A stretch of DNA of 14,919 bases from Desulfobulbus sp. (GCA_030600525.1 JAUVLX010000052.1:1-14919); one strand, 5' to 3'; shown: positions 7,564 through 14,899, numbered from the stretch's first letter. Program-made: numbers and translations. Notes: generated from the letters alone by a model not told the origin.

Positions 7564-8455
7564 TCACCCGATACGCCCGTTAGACCAGGCTGATACCCTG
7601 CGGGCTATGAATACACAGGAAACTTCAGACACGCCTCTTCCCCACCAAACGACAAGAGTCTTTGCCGTCAGCAGCGGCAAGGGTGGTGTCGGTAAGACCG
7701 CTGTAGTCGCTAATACGGCAGTACTACTTGCTAAAATGGGGAAACGCGTCCTTATCTTGGATGCAGATCTGGGGCTGGCCAATATAGATGTGGTTTTTGG
7801 CTTGGCACCGGGGCACAATCTCAACCATTTTTTTTCCGGAGAACAAGAGCTAGACGCGATCCTGGTAGAAGGCCCCAGGGGGATTAAAATCTTACCAGCT
7901 GGTTCCGGGGTTCAACGGTTCACAAGGTTGGATGCACACGAAAAAATGCGGCTTTTGGAAGCACTTGATGCAATGCACAATGATTTTGATTTTGTGCTCA
8001 TCGACACCGAAGCCGGCATATCGGAAAATGTCACCTATTTCAACACCGCTGCCCATGAGATACTGGTGGTCACAACCCCGGATCCGACTGCAATTACAGA
8101 TGCATATGCCTTGATGAAACTGCTCTCCACTTCGTATCATGAAAAGCACTTTAACCTGATTGTTAATTTTATAAAAAACGAAGAAGAAGCACTGGATGTT
8201 TATCGTAAGTTGACCATGGTCGCCAATCGATACCTTGATATCTCCATCGATTATATCGGCTCCATTCCGCGTGACAAAATGATGATTGACGCCATCCGCA
8301 AACAACAGGTCCTAGTTGAACTTTACCCGGAATCAAAAACAAGTATGGCATTTGAAGCTTTGGCACGCACGATCATGCAGGAGCCACAAACTCAGGAGCC
8401 CAAAGGTTCGATCCAGTTTTTCTGGAAACGGCTGATGGACTTCGGCACCAAATAA
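7556..8455 (+). CDS. flhG: Flagellar number regulator FlhG (FleN/YlxH), MinD-like ATPase
   Basis: This 299-residue MinD/ParA-type ATPase has a deviant Walker A motif KGGVGKT (residues 42-48), the DADLGLANIDVVFGL motif from D69, and IDTEAGIS at 149-156. FlhG counts flagella and antagonises FlhF. The N-terminal LDQADTLRAM (residues 9-18) matches the DQAxxLR helix known in FlhG to stimulate FlhF GTPase. Its presence supports the ATG at 7556, which overlaps the flhF stop, over an internal ATG at 7607. Residue 152 is Glu where many FlhG proteins have Gly or Ala; this is probably harmless. The C-terminus contains an amphipathic stretch that could bind membrane. fliA begins about 20 bases downstream. 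Confidence 0.95.
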   Translation: MADHPIRPLDQADTLRAMNTQETSDTPLPHQTTRVFAVSSGKGGVGKTAVVANTAVLLAKMGKRVLILDADLGLANIDVVFGLAPGHNLNHFFSGEQELDAILVEGPRGIKILPAGSGVQRFTRLDAHEKMRLLEALDAMHNDFDFVLIDTEAGISENVTYFNTAAHEILVVTTPDPTAITDAYALMKLLSTSYHEKHFNLIVNFIKNEEEALDVYRKLTMVANRYLDISIDYIGSIPRDKMMIDAIRKQQVLVELYPESKTSMAFEALARTIMQEPQTQEPKGSIQFFWKRLMDFGTK

Positions 8456-8475
8456 AAAAGGAACATTTTAAAAAT

Positions 8476-9207
8476 ATGTATCCACCGGTACTCCCACTTG
8501 ATAACCGATCCGAGATGATTCGGGACAACCTGCCTATGGTTGAACTGGTTGTACAGCGTATGGTACCCCAGGTCCCTTCATTCATGACCAGGGATGATAT
8601 GACCAGTGCAGCAATGGTCGGCCTTACAGATGCTGCCAAACGGTTTGACAGTTCCAAAGGTGTTAAGTTCAAAACCTTTGCCGAGTATCGCATGCGCGGG
8701 GCAATTTTAGATGAAATGCGCAAGCTTGACTGGTTTTCACGCACCATGCGGGAAAAACAAACCCAGCTTACACAAGCAATGCTGCGCCTAGAGCGTCAAT
8801 TTGGCCGCTCTCCCAACGAAGAAGAGATGGCCCAGACTATGAATATGGGATTGGAAGAATACCAGTCGTTATTAAGCCAAGTAAGTCACCTGGGATGCGT
8901 CAGTCTCCATGAAACGCTGGATCACAGTGAGGAAGGAAGAAGTTTCCTGGATGCCCTGGAAGATATAGGCGGCCCTACTCCAATCGATATCATTGAAAAA
9001 GATGAATTAACCTATCTTTTAGCAGAAATATTAGAGGAACTTTCAGAAAAAGAACGTTTGGTCGTTGCGCTTTATTATTACGAAGAATTGACCCAAAAAG
9101 AAATTGCCGAGGTCATCAGCGTTTCTGAAGGCAGAGTATCCCAGCTCCATAGCCAGGCACTGCTCAAGCTGAGAGTTAAACTGCTTAATTCTGATTTAAT
9201 GGATTAA
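8476..9207 (+). CDS. fliA: RNA polymerase sigma-28 factor FliA for flagellar late genes
   Basis: This 243-residue protein has the short sigma-70-family layout of FliA. Region 2 (about residues 15-85) contains DDMTSAAMVGLTDAAKRFD and FKTFAEYRMRGAILDEMRKL, the FliA-type core-binding and -10 recognition segment. Region 3 follows with TMREKQTQLTQAMLRLERQF. Region 4 (about 190-235) contains LSEKERLVVALYYYEELTQK and a helix-turn-helix ending SEGRVSQLHSQALLKLR. FliA directs RNA polymerase to late genes such as flagellin and is held by the anti-sigma factor FlgM until the hook is complete. An AAGGAA at 8458-8463 lies rather far (12 bases) from the ATG. No clear terminator follows; the next gene starts 67 bases on. 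Confidence 0.97.
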   Translation: MYPPVLPLDNRSEMIRDNLPMVELVVQRMVPQVPSFMTRDDMTSAAMVGLTDAAKRFDSSKGVKFKTFAEYRMRGAILDEMRKLDWFSRTMREKQTQLTQAMLRLERQFGRSPNEEEMAQTMNMGLEEYQSLLSQVSHLGCVSLHETLDHSEEGRSFLDALEDIGGPTPIDIIEKDELTYLLAEILEELSEKERLVVALYYYEELTQKEIAEVISVSEGRVSQLHSQALLKLRVKLLNSDLMD

Positions 9208-9274
9208 TTATTCAAGTGCTTTTAAAAATCATTTTTTCAAGGCGCCTAAAGAATCAACTACCGGAGGAGTCAGC

Positions 9275-9697
9275 ATGAATAATAGTATAGCTTTAGTTAT
9301 CTGCAGCACCCTTCTTGGTTTCTGTCTCAGCCTTATTGTTATTGCTCTTTTGCAGAAGAAAAAAAATACAGTGCCTCCATCGCACGATAAAAAAAGGATA
9401 AAACGTCTCGAAAAAAAGCTCAACCAGGCACTGGCAACTGGCAATCAATCTGCGCCGATATCCACGTTTAAACAATCATTGGACAATGCGTCACTGACTA
9501 CGGATTTCCAGGTTCCCAGATTGCTCAATCAAGCCAGAATCCACCAACCACCACCGGAGAAATACACAATCTTTAAAAAACTCATTTCCCAGGGACTGAG
9601 CAAAGAGGAGATAGCATCTGTTCTCAGCATCTCCACAATTGAAGCGGGTCAATTGATGAATCTGCACTCCATGGCCAAGACCAATTCACCCACCTGA
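9275..9697 (+). CDS. Uncharacterised small single-pass membrane protein next to fliA
   Basis: This 140-residue protein has a strong ribosome site, GGAGGAG at 9263-9269, five bases before the ATG. A single membrane helix covers about residues 5-27 (ALVICSTLLGFCLSLIVIAL). It is followed by a very basic stretch with KKKN, KKRIKRLEKKL and likely coiled coil. A polar linker leads to a small C-terminal module (about residues 98-135). That module, FKKLISQGLSKEEIASVLS then STIEAGQLMNLH, resembles a sigma region 4 or DUF2802-like helix-turn-helix. Similar short membrane proteins occur beside flagellar and chemotaxis genes in other bacteria. Function unknown; a role in flagellar regulation or assembly is inferred only from position. 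DUF2802 membership is a guess from pattern, not a search. Confidence 0.8.
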   Translation: MNNSIALVICSTLLGFCLSLIVIALLQKKKNTVPPSHDKKRIKRLEKKLNQALATGNQSAPISTFKQSLDNASLTTDFQVPRLLNQARIHQPPPEKYTIFKKLISQGLSKEEIASVLSISTIEAGQLMNLHSMAKTNSPT

Positions 9698-9726
9698 CCT
9701 TTAGTGGTACTGCTTTTCTTGGCCAG

Positions 9727-9907
9727 TAGGAGTCTGTCTGATAATAGGATTTTCTTCTCAGATCAGGTAAGCGTAGACTCCGAGGCATTTTCAGGAAATA
9801 AAGCACAGCCATATGACTGATATCGGAGTCTGCGCTTACCTGCGAGCATTTATTTTCTAAAAATAACGCTGATATGGAGAAAAAAGACATTGTCCGACAG
9901 GCTCCTA
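9727..9907. repeat. MITE-like element, about 181 bp, with terminal and internal inverted repeats
   Basis: The ends TAGGAGTCTGTCTGATAAT (9727-9745) and ATTGTCCGACAGGCTCCTA (9889-9907) are inverted repeats with 16 of 19 matches. Inside, 9764-9783 and 9823-9842 are inverted copies with 19 of 20 matches around a 39-base loop. The element has TA at both edges, as expected for an insertion with TA target duplication like that of the IS630/Tc1 group. It has no coding capacity of note. It occupies most of the 296-base gap between the small membrane protein and flgF. A non-autonomous mobile element is likely; the strong inner hairpin may also hinder transcription between the two gene blocks. Confidence 0.75.
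9764..9842. other. Long 20-bp hairpin inside the second element
   Basis: The arms 9764-9783 and 9823-9842 pair at 19 of 20 positions and contain the GC-rich core AGACTCCG. The loop is 39 bases and itself holds a near-palindrome around CATATG (9806-9819). No T-run follows the right arm, so a classical intrinsic terminator is not supported. It is the strongest RNA-level structure in the window and separates the export/regulation block from the rod/ring block. Confidence 0.6.
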
Positions 9908-9931
9908 GGAACAAATTCGGCTGCCAGAGCT

Positions 9932-9958
9932 TAAGAAAAAGGCTCTACATACCGAAAT
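9932..9958 (+). promoter_or_regulatory. Weak sigma-28-like promoter candidate for flgF
   Basis: TAAGAAAA (9932-9939) is followed after 11 bases by ACCGAAAT (9951-9958). The spacing and the CCGA core match the FliA promoter pattern TAAAGTTT-N11-GCCGATAA; the -35 part is poor. It is located 36 bases upstream of the flgF start and just past the MITE-like element. A GG-N10-GC pair at 9908-9921 gives a competing weak sigma-54 reading. Rod genes are more often middle genes, so sigma-54 is also plausible. Low confidence. Confidence 0.25.
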
Positions 9959-9993
9959 AATTACATGACTACCAACATTCACTAGGTGAAATC

Positions 9994-10731
9994 ATGGTCT
10001 CCGGAAAATACAGTGCGCTCAGTGGTGCCATTGCAAGAGAACAGGCAATGGGCAATATCGCCGCTAATCTTGCCAACGTGAGCACCACTGGCTTTAAGAA
10101 AAATCGCATCAGCTTTGAATCCGTACTTAACGATGCCAAGCAGATCACTGACGCGGGAGGCATAAATTACTCCCGGATCCGCAAAATAGGCACTGACTTT
10201 GGCCAGGGAGGAATACAAGAGACGGGTAGCGAGCTTGACCTTGCAATTGCTGGAGATGGCTTTTTCAAAATCAGAAAAGGAAACGATACCTTCTACACTC
10301 GCTCTGGTCACTTCACGCTGGATGAAAACGGTATGGTCAAGACTGAATACGGGTTCAACCTCTTAGCAGGAGGGAATCAGCCTGTGCAACTCCCGGATGC
10401 TGCCGGCAAAATCATCTCCATCGACGATAACGGTAACATAGCAATCAACGGAGAAATTTCCGATAGCCAGATTCAGATTTACAGTGTCAACGATGATAAG
10501 CTTCTTAAGCAGGTAGGTAACTCTCTGTTCCAGCTTGAACAAGGTGGAACAGATCAAGGAGTCGACGATTTTCGCATTGTGCAAGGCAGCCTTGAGACCT
10601 CCAATGTCAACATGATGGAGGAAATGGCACTGATGATAAATACTCAGCGGAAATTTGAAGCAGACCTCAAGATAATGGAAAATTATTCAAAACTTGGCGA
10701 TAAACAGAACGAACTTGGTTCCATAAGCTAA
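9994..10731 (+). CDS. flgF: Flagellar proximal rod protein FlgF
   Basis: This 245-residue protein begins with the rod-protein N-terminal motif (residues 1-40) SGKYSALSGAIAREQ then NIAANLANVSTTGFKKNRI. A central domain with GDGFFKIRKGNDTFYTRSGH follows, and the C-terminal motif is TSNVNMMEEMALMINTQRKF. These end motifs form the paired helices shared by all axial proteins. FlgF is part of the proximal rod and is exported through the FlhAB/FliPQR gate. Its placement directly before flgG and its SGKYSALSG start support FlgF over FlgG. AGGTG at 9984-9988 lies five bases before the ATG. It is the first gene after the non-coding gap and probably starts a new transcript. Confidence 0.9.
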   Translation: MVSGKYSALSGAIAREQAMGNIAANLANVSTTGFKKNRISFESVLNDAKQITDAGGINYSRIRKIGTDFGQGGIQETGSELDLAIAGDGFFKIRKGNDTFYTRSGHFTLDENGMVKTEYGFNLLAGGNQPVQLPDAAGKIISIDDNGNIAINGEISDSQIQIYSVNDDKLLKQVGNSLFQLEQGGTDQGVDDFRIVQGSLETSNVNMMEEMALMINTQRKFEADLKIMENYSKLGDKQNELGSIS

Positions 10732-10784
10732 CAGGCTTACCGCGATACTACTTATGCAAATATTACTGCACAAAGAGGCATAAT

Positions 10785-11564
10785 ATGCGATCACTCTGGA
10801 CAGCAACCACCGGCATGTCGGCTCAGAACCTGAATCTGGACGTTATCGCCAACAACCTGGCAAACGTTTCAACCACAGGGTTTAAAAGAAGCCGTGCCGA
10901 TTTCCAAGATTTACTCTATCAGATCATGAAAGTGCCGGGTAGCCCTACTTCAGACGACACAAAATCGCCTACCGGTATTCAGGTTGGTCTTGGGGTGAAG
11001 CCAGCTGCAGTAGCAAAAAACTTCGCTCAGGGCGACCTGATTCAGACCGACAACGAGCTTGATGTTGCCATCGAGGGTTCAGGCTTTTTCCAGGTCGATC
11101 TCCCCAACGGCAACACTGCCTACACAAGGGCAGGCAACTTCAAGCTTGACGGTGATGGTCGGATGGTCACCTCTGACGGCTATCCACTCCAACCTGAGAT
11201 CGTCATCCCGGAAGATGCCCGCCAGATCACTATCTCAGAAACTGGGGTAGTCAGTGCCATTTTAGGTGACGATACTGAATCAACGGAGCTCGGCAACATT
11301 GACCTGGCAACCTTTGTTAACGAAGGGGGCCTGGTTGCCATTGGCCGTAATCTTTTTAGGGAAACTGACAGTTCCGGCGTTGCTGCCATCGGCACACCCG
11401 GCAACGATGGTTACGGTATGCTGCTCCAAGGGTTTTACGAGAACTCCAATGTTAACCTGGTCGCGGAAATGGCCTACATGATCACGACCCAAAGGGCGTT
11501 TGAAATCAACTCCAACGTTGTCTCCACCTCAGACGAAATGATGCAGACTGTCAACAACATGTAA
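10785..11564 (+). CDS. flgG: Flagellar distal rod protein FlgG
   Basis: At 259 residues this has the standard FlgG length. The start MRSLWTATTGMSAQNLNLDV followed by IANNLANVSTTGFKRSRADF is almost diagnostic. Next come LLYQ, the GIQVGLGVKPAAVAKNFAQG segment, ELDVAIEGSGFFQV, and a C-terminal ENSNVNLVAEMAYMITTQRA. FlgG forms the distal rod that passes through the P and L rings encoded just downstream. AGAGG at 10774-10778 precedes the ATG by six bases. The 53-base gap from flgF contains nothing else notable. The protein is a paralogue of FlgF: both carry the identical NLANVSTTGFK segment. Confidence 0.96.
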   Translation: MRSLWTATTGMSAQNLNLDVIANNLANVSTTGFKRSRADFQDLLYQIMKVPGSPTSDDTKSPTGIQVGLGVKPAAVAKNFAQGDLIQTDNELDVAIEGSGFFQVDLPNGNTAYTRAGNFKLDGDGRMVTSDGYPLQPEIVIPEDARQITISETGVVSAILGDDTESTELGNIDLATFVNEGGLVAIGRNLFRETDSSGVAAIGTPGNDGYGMLLQGFYENSNVNLVAEMAYMITTQRAFEINSNVVSTSDEMMQTVNNM

Positions 11565-11571
11565 GGCAAAA

Positions 11572-12528
11572 ATGAAGTGTATCCTCAGCCTGTTACATAG
11601 CTTTTTTTATTTACTGATCCTTGTTGCACCAGTCTCAGCAACACTGACGGTTACCTTTGCCGATAAGGCAACAGTGACCGGTGGCAAGATAATGCTTGGT
11701 GACATTGCTCGCATTTCTCCAACTAACGAACCAGGGCAGGCATTAGGTCGATTGATCATTGCCAACGCACCGCCTCCTGGAAAAAGCAAAACACTGCAAA
11801 CCCCCTCAGTCATTACTTCGCTACGCAATAATCCTAAGGCTTCCGACGTAGAGTGGGCCGGTAAAAGAGAAGTCGTAATAATTCGCCAAGCCATAAAGAT
11901 TACCAAAGATCAACTCTACAACATCATTGCTGATTTCCTGGCTGACAACAAAGAAAAATTACCCAAAGGTGACATCCGTTTCACCTCCATGCGTGCTCCT
12001 TCTGAGATACTTCTGCCATTTGGCCAACTATCGTGGCGTGTTACACCATCACGCCCCAACATTACTGACAGTTCAAGCTTTTCAATTTTTTTTAAAGTAG
12101 ACGGGAAACCGGCCAACAATTGTACGGTACGTGGTCGGATAGAGATCCTCACAGATATTGCAGTCGCCACGGAAACGATCCGTAAAGGGACAGTCATCAG
12201 CCCCGAACAAATAACAATGAAGCACAAAAACATCGTTACTGTAGACCATCCGGTTTTCAAACCAGAAAATATTATCGGCATGCAGGCTGCACGGACCATC
12301 GGAGCAGGAAAGGTGGTTGAACATGACCATATTACATCCCCACCTGTTATTGCGACTGGTGACCTGGTAAAGGTCGTTGCCGGCAAAGGACACCTCAGAA
12401 TTTCCACCAAGGGTATTGCCAGATCAGCCGGGATAATCGGCGATACCATTCGGGTGAAAAACATGCGCTCAAACAAACTTATCTATGCACGGGTTGAAGG
12501 CCCGGGAATGGTTTCCGTGGAGTTTTAA
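11572..12528 (+). CDS. flgA: P-ring assembly chaperone FlgA
   Basis: This 318-residue protein carries an N-terminal signal peptide (about residues 1-23, ending VAPVSA), so it acts in the periplasm. It is longer than the roughly 220-residue enterobacterial FlgA. The extra N-terminal part contains VTGGKIMLGDIARI, a FlgA-type SAF-like opening. The C-terminal half holds the SAF domain: TETIRKGTVISPEQI, IGMQAARTIGAGKVVEHDHI and GDLVKVVAGKGHLRISTKGI. FlgA binds FlgI and helps it form the P ring; flgH and flgI follow immediately. AAGG lies in the overlap region after the flgG stop. The start of flgH is one base past its stop. Confidence 0.93.
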   Translation: MKCILSLLHSFFYLLILVAPVSATLTVTFADKATVTGGKIMLGDIARISPTNEPGQALGRLIIANAPPPGKSKTLQTPSVITSLRNNPKASDVEWAGKREVVIIRQAIKITKDQLYNIIADFLADNKEKLPKGDIRFTSMRAPSEILLPFGQLSWRVTPSRPNITDSSSFSIFFKVDGKPANNCTVRGRIEILTDIAVATETIRKGTVISPEQITMKHKNIVTVDHPVFKPENIIGMQAARTIGAGKVVEHDHITSPPVIATGDLVKVVAGKGHLRISTKGIARSAGIIGDTIRVKNMRSNKLIYARVEGPGMVSVEF

Positions 12529-12529
12529 G

Positions 12530-13252
12530 ATGAAACATTTACGTGCAACGAATCACCGCCCCCCACTTCACAACCAGCTCTTGCTGCTTGCCATGTTAAC
12601 GCTCTTTCTCTCTGGCTGCGGCAACCCAAATCCAGAAGTGGTTTCCATTCCCGAACCGCTGGAAGCACCTGTTGTCCAGGCCCAACAACCACAATCGCCG
12701 GGTACCTTATGGACTGGAGATGAGGGCAACTGGCTGGCTGATATCAAAGCCCGGACCGTAGGTGATATCGTTACGGTTATCATTCAGGAAAAGGCCAGCG
12801 CATCCAAAGAGGCAACAACAGAAACTGGCCGGGACTCAAGTATGACAGCCGGGATTCCCACTCTCTTTGGTTACGAGAAGGTGTTTGAGGAAAACAACCC
12901 TAATTTGAATATGTCCACCCTTGTAGAGGCTAACCTGAGTAATGAATTTAAGGGAAGCGGCAAAACGACGAGAACTGAAGATTTGGTTGCGACCCTTACC
13001 ACCCAGGTGATAGAGGTCTACCCCAACGGTAATATGAAAATCCGCGGTGGTAAATCGGTGATGGTTAATAATGAAAGCCAGATTATTTACCTTACCGGTA
13101 TTATCAGGTCATTTGACGTGACTGCTGCCAACACGGTTGATTCCGGCAACATTCTTAACGCACAGATCGCCTATACTGGCAAAGGTGCCATTTCAGACAA
13201 ACAGAAACCAGGTTGGCTGATGCGTATCCTGGATAATACCTGGCCCTTCTAA
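12530..13252 (+). CDS. flgH: Flagellar L-ring lipoprotein FlgH
   Basis: This 240-residue protein starts with a lipoprotein signal: a basic N-terminus, a hydrophobic stretch and the lipobox LSGC with the lipid-modified cysteine at residue 30. The mature part carries FlgH signatures: SLWT-like TLWTGDEGNWLADIKA, ARTVGDIVTVIIQEKASASK, a Ser/Thr-rich middle, IEVYPNGNMKIRGGKSVMVN and ISDKQKPGWLMRILDNTWPF at the end. FlgH forms the L ring in the outer membrane, so the cell is diderm with LPS-type architecture. I chose the ATG at 12530, one base after the flgA stop, with GGAG at 12518-12521. An upstream in-frame ATG at 12485 would put 15 residues inside the flgA coding end. Confidence 0.96.
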   Translation: MKHLRATNHRPPLHNQLLLLAMLTLFLSGCGNPNPEVVSIPEPLEAPVVQAQQPQSPGTLWTGDEGNWLADIKARTVGDIVTVIIQEKASASKEATTETGRDSSMTAGIPTLFGYEKVFEENNPNLNMSTLVEANLSNEFKGSGKTTRTEDLVATLTTQVIEVYPNGNMKIRGGKSVMVNNESQIIYLTGIIRSFDVTAANTVDSGNILNAQIAYTGKGAISDKQKPGWLMRILDNTWPF

Positions 13253-13264
13253 AGAGGCTATCTC

Positions 13265-14380
13265 ATGAATACAAAATATATACTACACTCACTTCTTTTC
13301 ATCCTGCTACTAGGATGTGTGCAAACAGTATCAGCGGCTCGCATAAAAGACCTGGCAAACATAGAGGGGGTGCGTGAGAACCAGCTTATGGGCTATGGGC
13401 TGGTCATTGGCCTTAACGGGACAGGAGACGACATTAAAAAATCGGTTTTCACCCGTCAAGCCATGATCAATATGATTAAAAGGATGGGCTTGGCCATCAC
13501 CCCGGATGTCTTTAGCCAGATGAAAACCAAAAATGTTGCCGCTGTCATGGTCACAGCTAAACTGCCGCCGTTTGCGCGGACAGGCTCAACAATCGACATC
13601 CATGTGGCTTCCATCGGCGATTCCTCAAGTCTTGCAGGTGGCAATCTGCTAATGACACCGCTTAAAGGACCAGACGGCAAGACCTACGCCGTTGCCCAGG
13701 GACCACTCGCTGTTGGCGGCATTTCTTTTGGTGGTAAGTCCGCTCAGGTACAAAAAAACTTCCCCACTGCCGGTCGAATTGCAGGTGGCGCCATTATTGA
13801 GCGAACCGTTAATTTTGCCCTGCCAACAAACGGTAATCTGCTGTTTCAGCTCAAGGAGACGGATTTCACCACTGCTACCAGAATGACCAACGCCATTAAC
13901 AGTCATTTCGGTGACGCCACAGCTCGCTCTCTCGATGGAACATCCATCCAGGTTATAAAGCCTGAAGAATATCCTGACGGGTTGGTTTCTTTTATTTCAG
14001 ACATTGAAAATATCGATATCGAACCTGACACGCCAGCCAGGATCGTTGTCAATGAACGTACAGGAACCATTGTCATGGGCCAGGATGTTCGCATATCAAC
14101 AGTAGCCGTATCCCACGGCAACCTGAACCTGGTCATTTCCGAATCCATCGAGGTATCGCAGCCCAACCCTTTGGCTGCAGGTGAGACGGTAGCAGCACCG
14201 CAGACGACAATTGAAACAGTTGAGGAAGACGGCAACTTGGTGGTTCTGAAAATGGGAGTCAATATCGGTGAGATAGCCAAAGCACTTAATGCCATTGGAG
14301 CCACCCCCCGTGATTTGATCGCCATTTTTCAAGCAATCAAGGCGGCAGGTGCCTTGCAAGGAGAATTGGTTGTCCTTTAA
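13265..14380 (+). CDS. flgI: Flagellar P-ring protein FlgI
   Basis: This 371-residue protein has a signal peptide of about 24 residues, probably cut after VSA24. It then begins ARIKDLANIEGVRENQLMGY followed by GLVIGLNGTGDD, the classic FlgI opening. Other FlgI features are KTKNVAAVMVTAKLPPFARTG, IDIHVASIGDSSSLAGG, LLMTPLKGPDGKTYAVAQGP and the C-terminal GATPRDLIAIFQAIKAAGAL. FlgI forms the P ring around the rod in the peptidoglycan layer. The signal contains LLGC (residues 15-18), which resembles a lipobox, but the later SPI cleavage site fits the known mature start better. AGAGG at 13253-13257 precedes the ATG. flgJ begins 15 bases downstream. Confidence 0.97.
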   Translation: MNTKYILHSLLFILLLGCVQTVSAARIKDLANIEGVRENQLMGYGLVIGLNGTGDDIKKSVFTRQAMINMIKRMGLAITPDVFSQMKTKNVAAVMVTAKLPPFARTGSTIDIHVASIGDSSSLAGGNLLMTPLKGPDGKTYAVAQGPLAVGGISFGGKSAQVQKNFPTAGRIAGGAIIERTVNFALPTNGNLLFQLKETDFTTATRMTNAINSHFGDATARSLDGTSIQVIKPEEYPDGLVSFISDIENIDIEPDTPARIVVNERTGTIVMGQDVRISTVAVSHGNLNLVISESIEVSQPNPLAAGETVAAPQTTIETVEEDGNLVVLKMGVNIGEIAKALNAIGATPRDLIAIFQAIKAAGALQGELVVL

Positions 14381-14395
14381 TCAGGAATATAGAGT

Positions 14396-14719
14396 ATGAA
14401 TCCTATTGACCCAAAAACAACATTTACAATGGCGGAGCATGCCAAACAACAGGAACGTGTCAATTCTAAGAACAAGGATGACAAGGCCGTTAAAAAAATA
14501 TCTGCCGAATTCGAGGCAATCATGGTGCAATCCATGTTTAAAGCCATGCGCAAGACCGTTCCTGAAGGCGGATTATTTCCAAAATCCAATGCTGAAAAGA
14601 TCTATGAAGAGATGCTGGACATGGAACTTGCCACCCAAGTTTCACAAAAACAGAGCCTTGGTCTTGCTAAACAGATTTATGAACAGATGCAAAGCAAGCT
14701 GAACCAGCAAAAAAAATAA
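14396..14719 (+). CDS. flgJ: Short FlgJ-like rod-binding/capping protein without muramidase domain
   Basis: This 107-residue protein matches the N-terminal rod-binding domain of FlgJ: SAEFEAIMVQSMFKAMRKTV, GGLFPKSNAEKIYEEMLDME and SQKQSLGLAKQIYEQMQ. FlgJ caps the growing rod. Enterobacterial FlgJ also has a C-terminal peptidoglycan hydrolase, which is absent here; short FlgJ proteins are common outside Gammaproteobacteria, so this looks natural and not truncated. Another enzyme must open the peptidoglycan, and it is not in the window. An AGGA at 14383-14386 and AGAG nearer the ATG at 14396 can serve as the ribosome site. It is the last gene in the window. Confidence 0.93.
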   Translation: MNPIDPKTTFTMAEHAKQQERVNSKNKDDKAVKKISAEFEAIMVQSMFKAMRKTVPEGGLFPKSNAEKIYEEMLDMELATQVSQKQSLGLAKQIYEQMQSKLNQQKK

Positions 14720-14783
14720 TCATTTTCACCCTTTTTTGTTTTTTCAAAAAAATCCGAAGGTTTCTCCTGACCATCATTATATT

Positions 14784-14800
14784 AAATACTATATGTATTT
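14784..14800. other. Short AT-rich palindrome downstream of flgJ
   Basis: AAATAC (14784-14789) and GTATTT (14795-14800) form an inverted repeat around TATAT, with one more flanking T-A pair. It could be a regulator-binding site for the next gene or a chance product of AT-rich sequence. No terminator is supported here. Confidence 0.2.
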
Positions 14801-14871
14801 ATTTGAAATTACACAACATTGCCCTGACCCTTTTTTTTCTTATCTTTTTTTGTAAAAAAACGCTAAAAAAC

Positions 14872-14899
14872 TAAAGTTCTCACAATTCTCTACCGAAAA
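14872..14899 (+). promoter_or_regulatory. Sigma-28 (FliA)-type promoter for the next gene downstream
   Basis: TAAAGTTC (14872-14879) matches seven of eight bases of the sigma-28 -35 box TAAAGTTT. After 12 bases ACCGAAAA (14892-14899) keeps the CCGA core of GCCGATAA. The spacer is one base longer than the usual 11. An AT-rich tract with A and T runs (about 14830-14870) lies just upstream, as in an UP element. Transcription would begin near 14907, so the target gene lies beyond the window; flgM often follows flgJ and is often under FliA control. Confidence 0.5.

Noticed and set aside
8361..8378. TGGCACG near the end of flhG as a sigma-54 promoter for fliA
   Set aside because: The -24 box looks good, but the following GC lies 13 bases after GG instead of 10, so the fixed spacing fails.
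9994..11564. flgF and flgG as a recent tandem duplication
   Set aside because: They share the conserved axial-protein end motifs, but their central domains differ widely; this is the ancient FlgF/FlgG paralogy found in most flagellates.
11916..12476. Minus-strand open frame of 186 codons inside flgA
   Set aside because: It is antisense to flgA, which has clear SAF-domain signatures; no family is recognisable in the antisense product.
13307..13320. FlgI as a lipoprotein because of LLGC in its signal
   Set aside because: The VSA cleavage site six residues later gives the ARIKDL mature start typical of FlgI, which is a soluble periplasmic ring protein.
14732..14751. T-rich/A-rich hairpin after flgJ as an intrinsic terminator
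   Set aside because: The stem TTTTTTG/CAAAAAA is almost all A-T and not followed by a T-run, so it would be weak.
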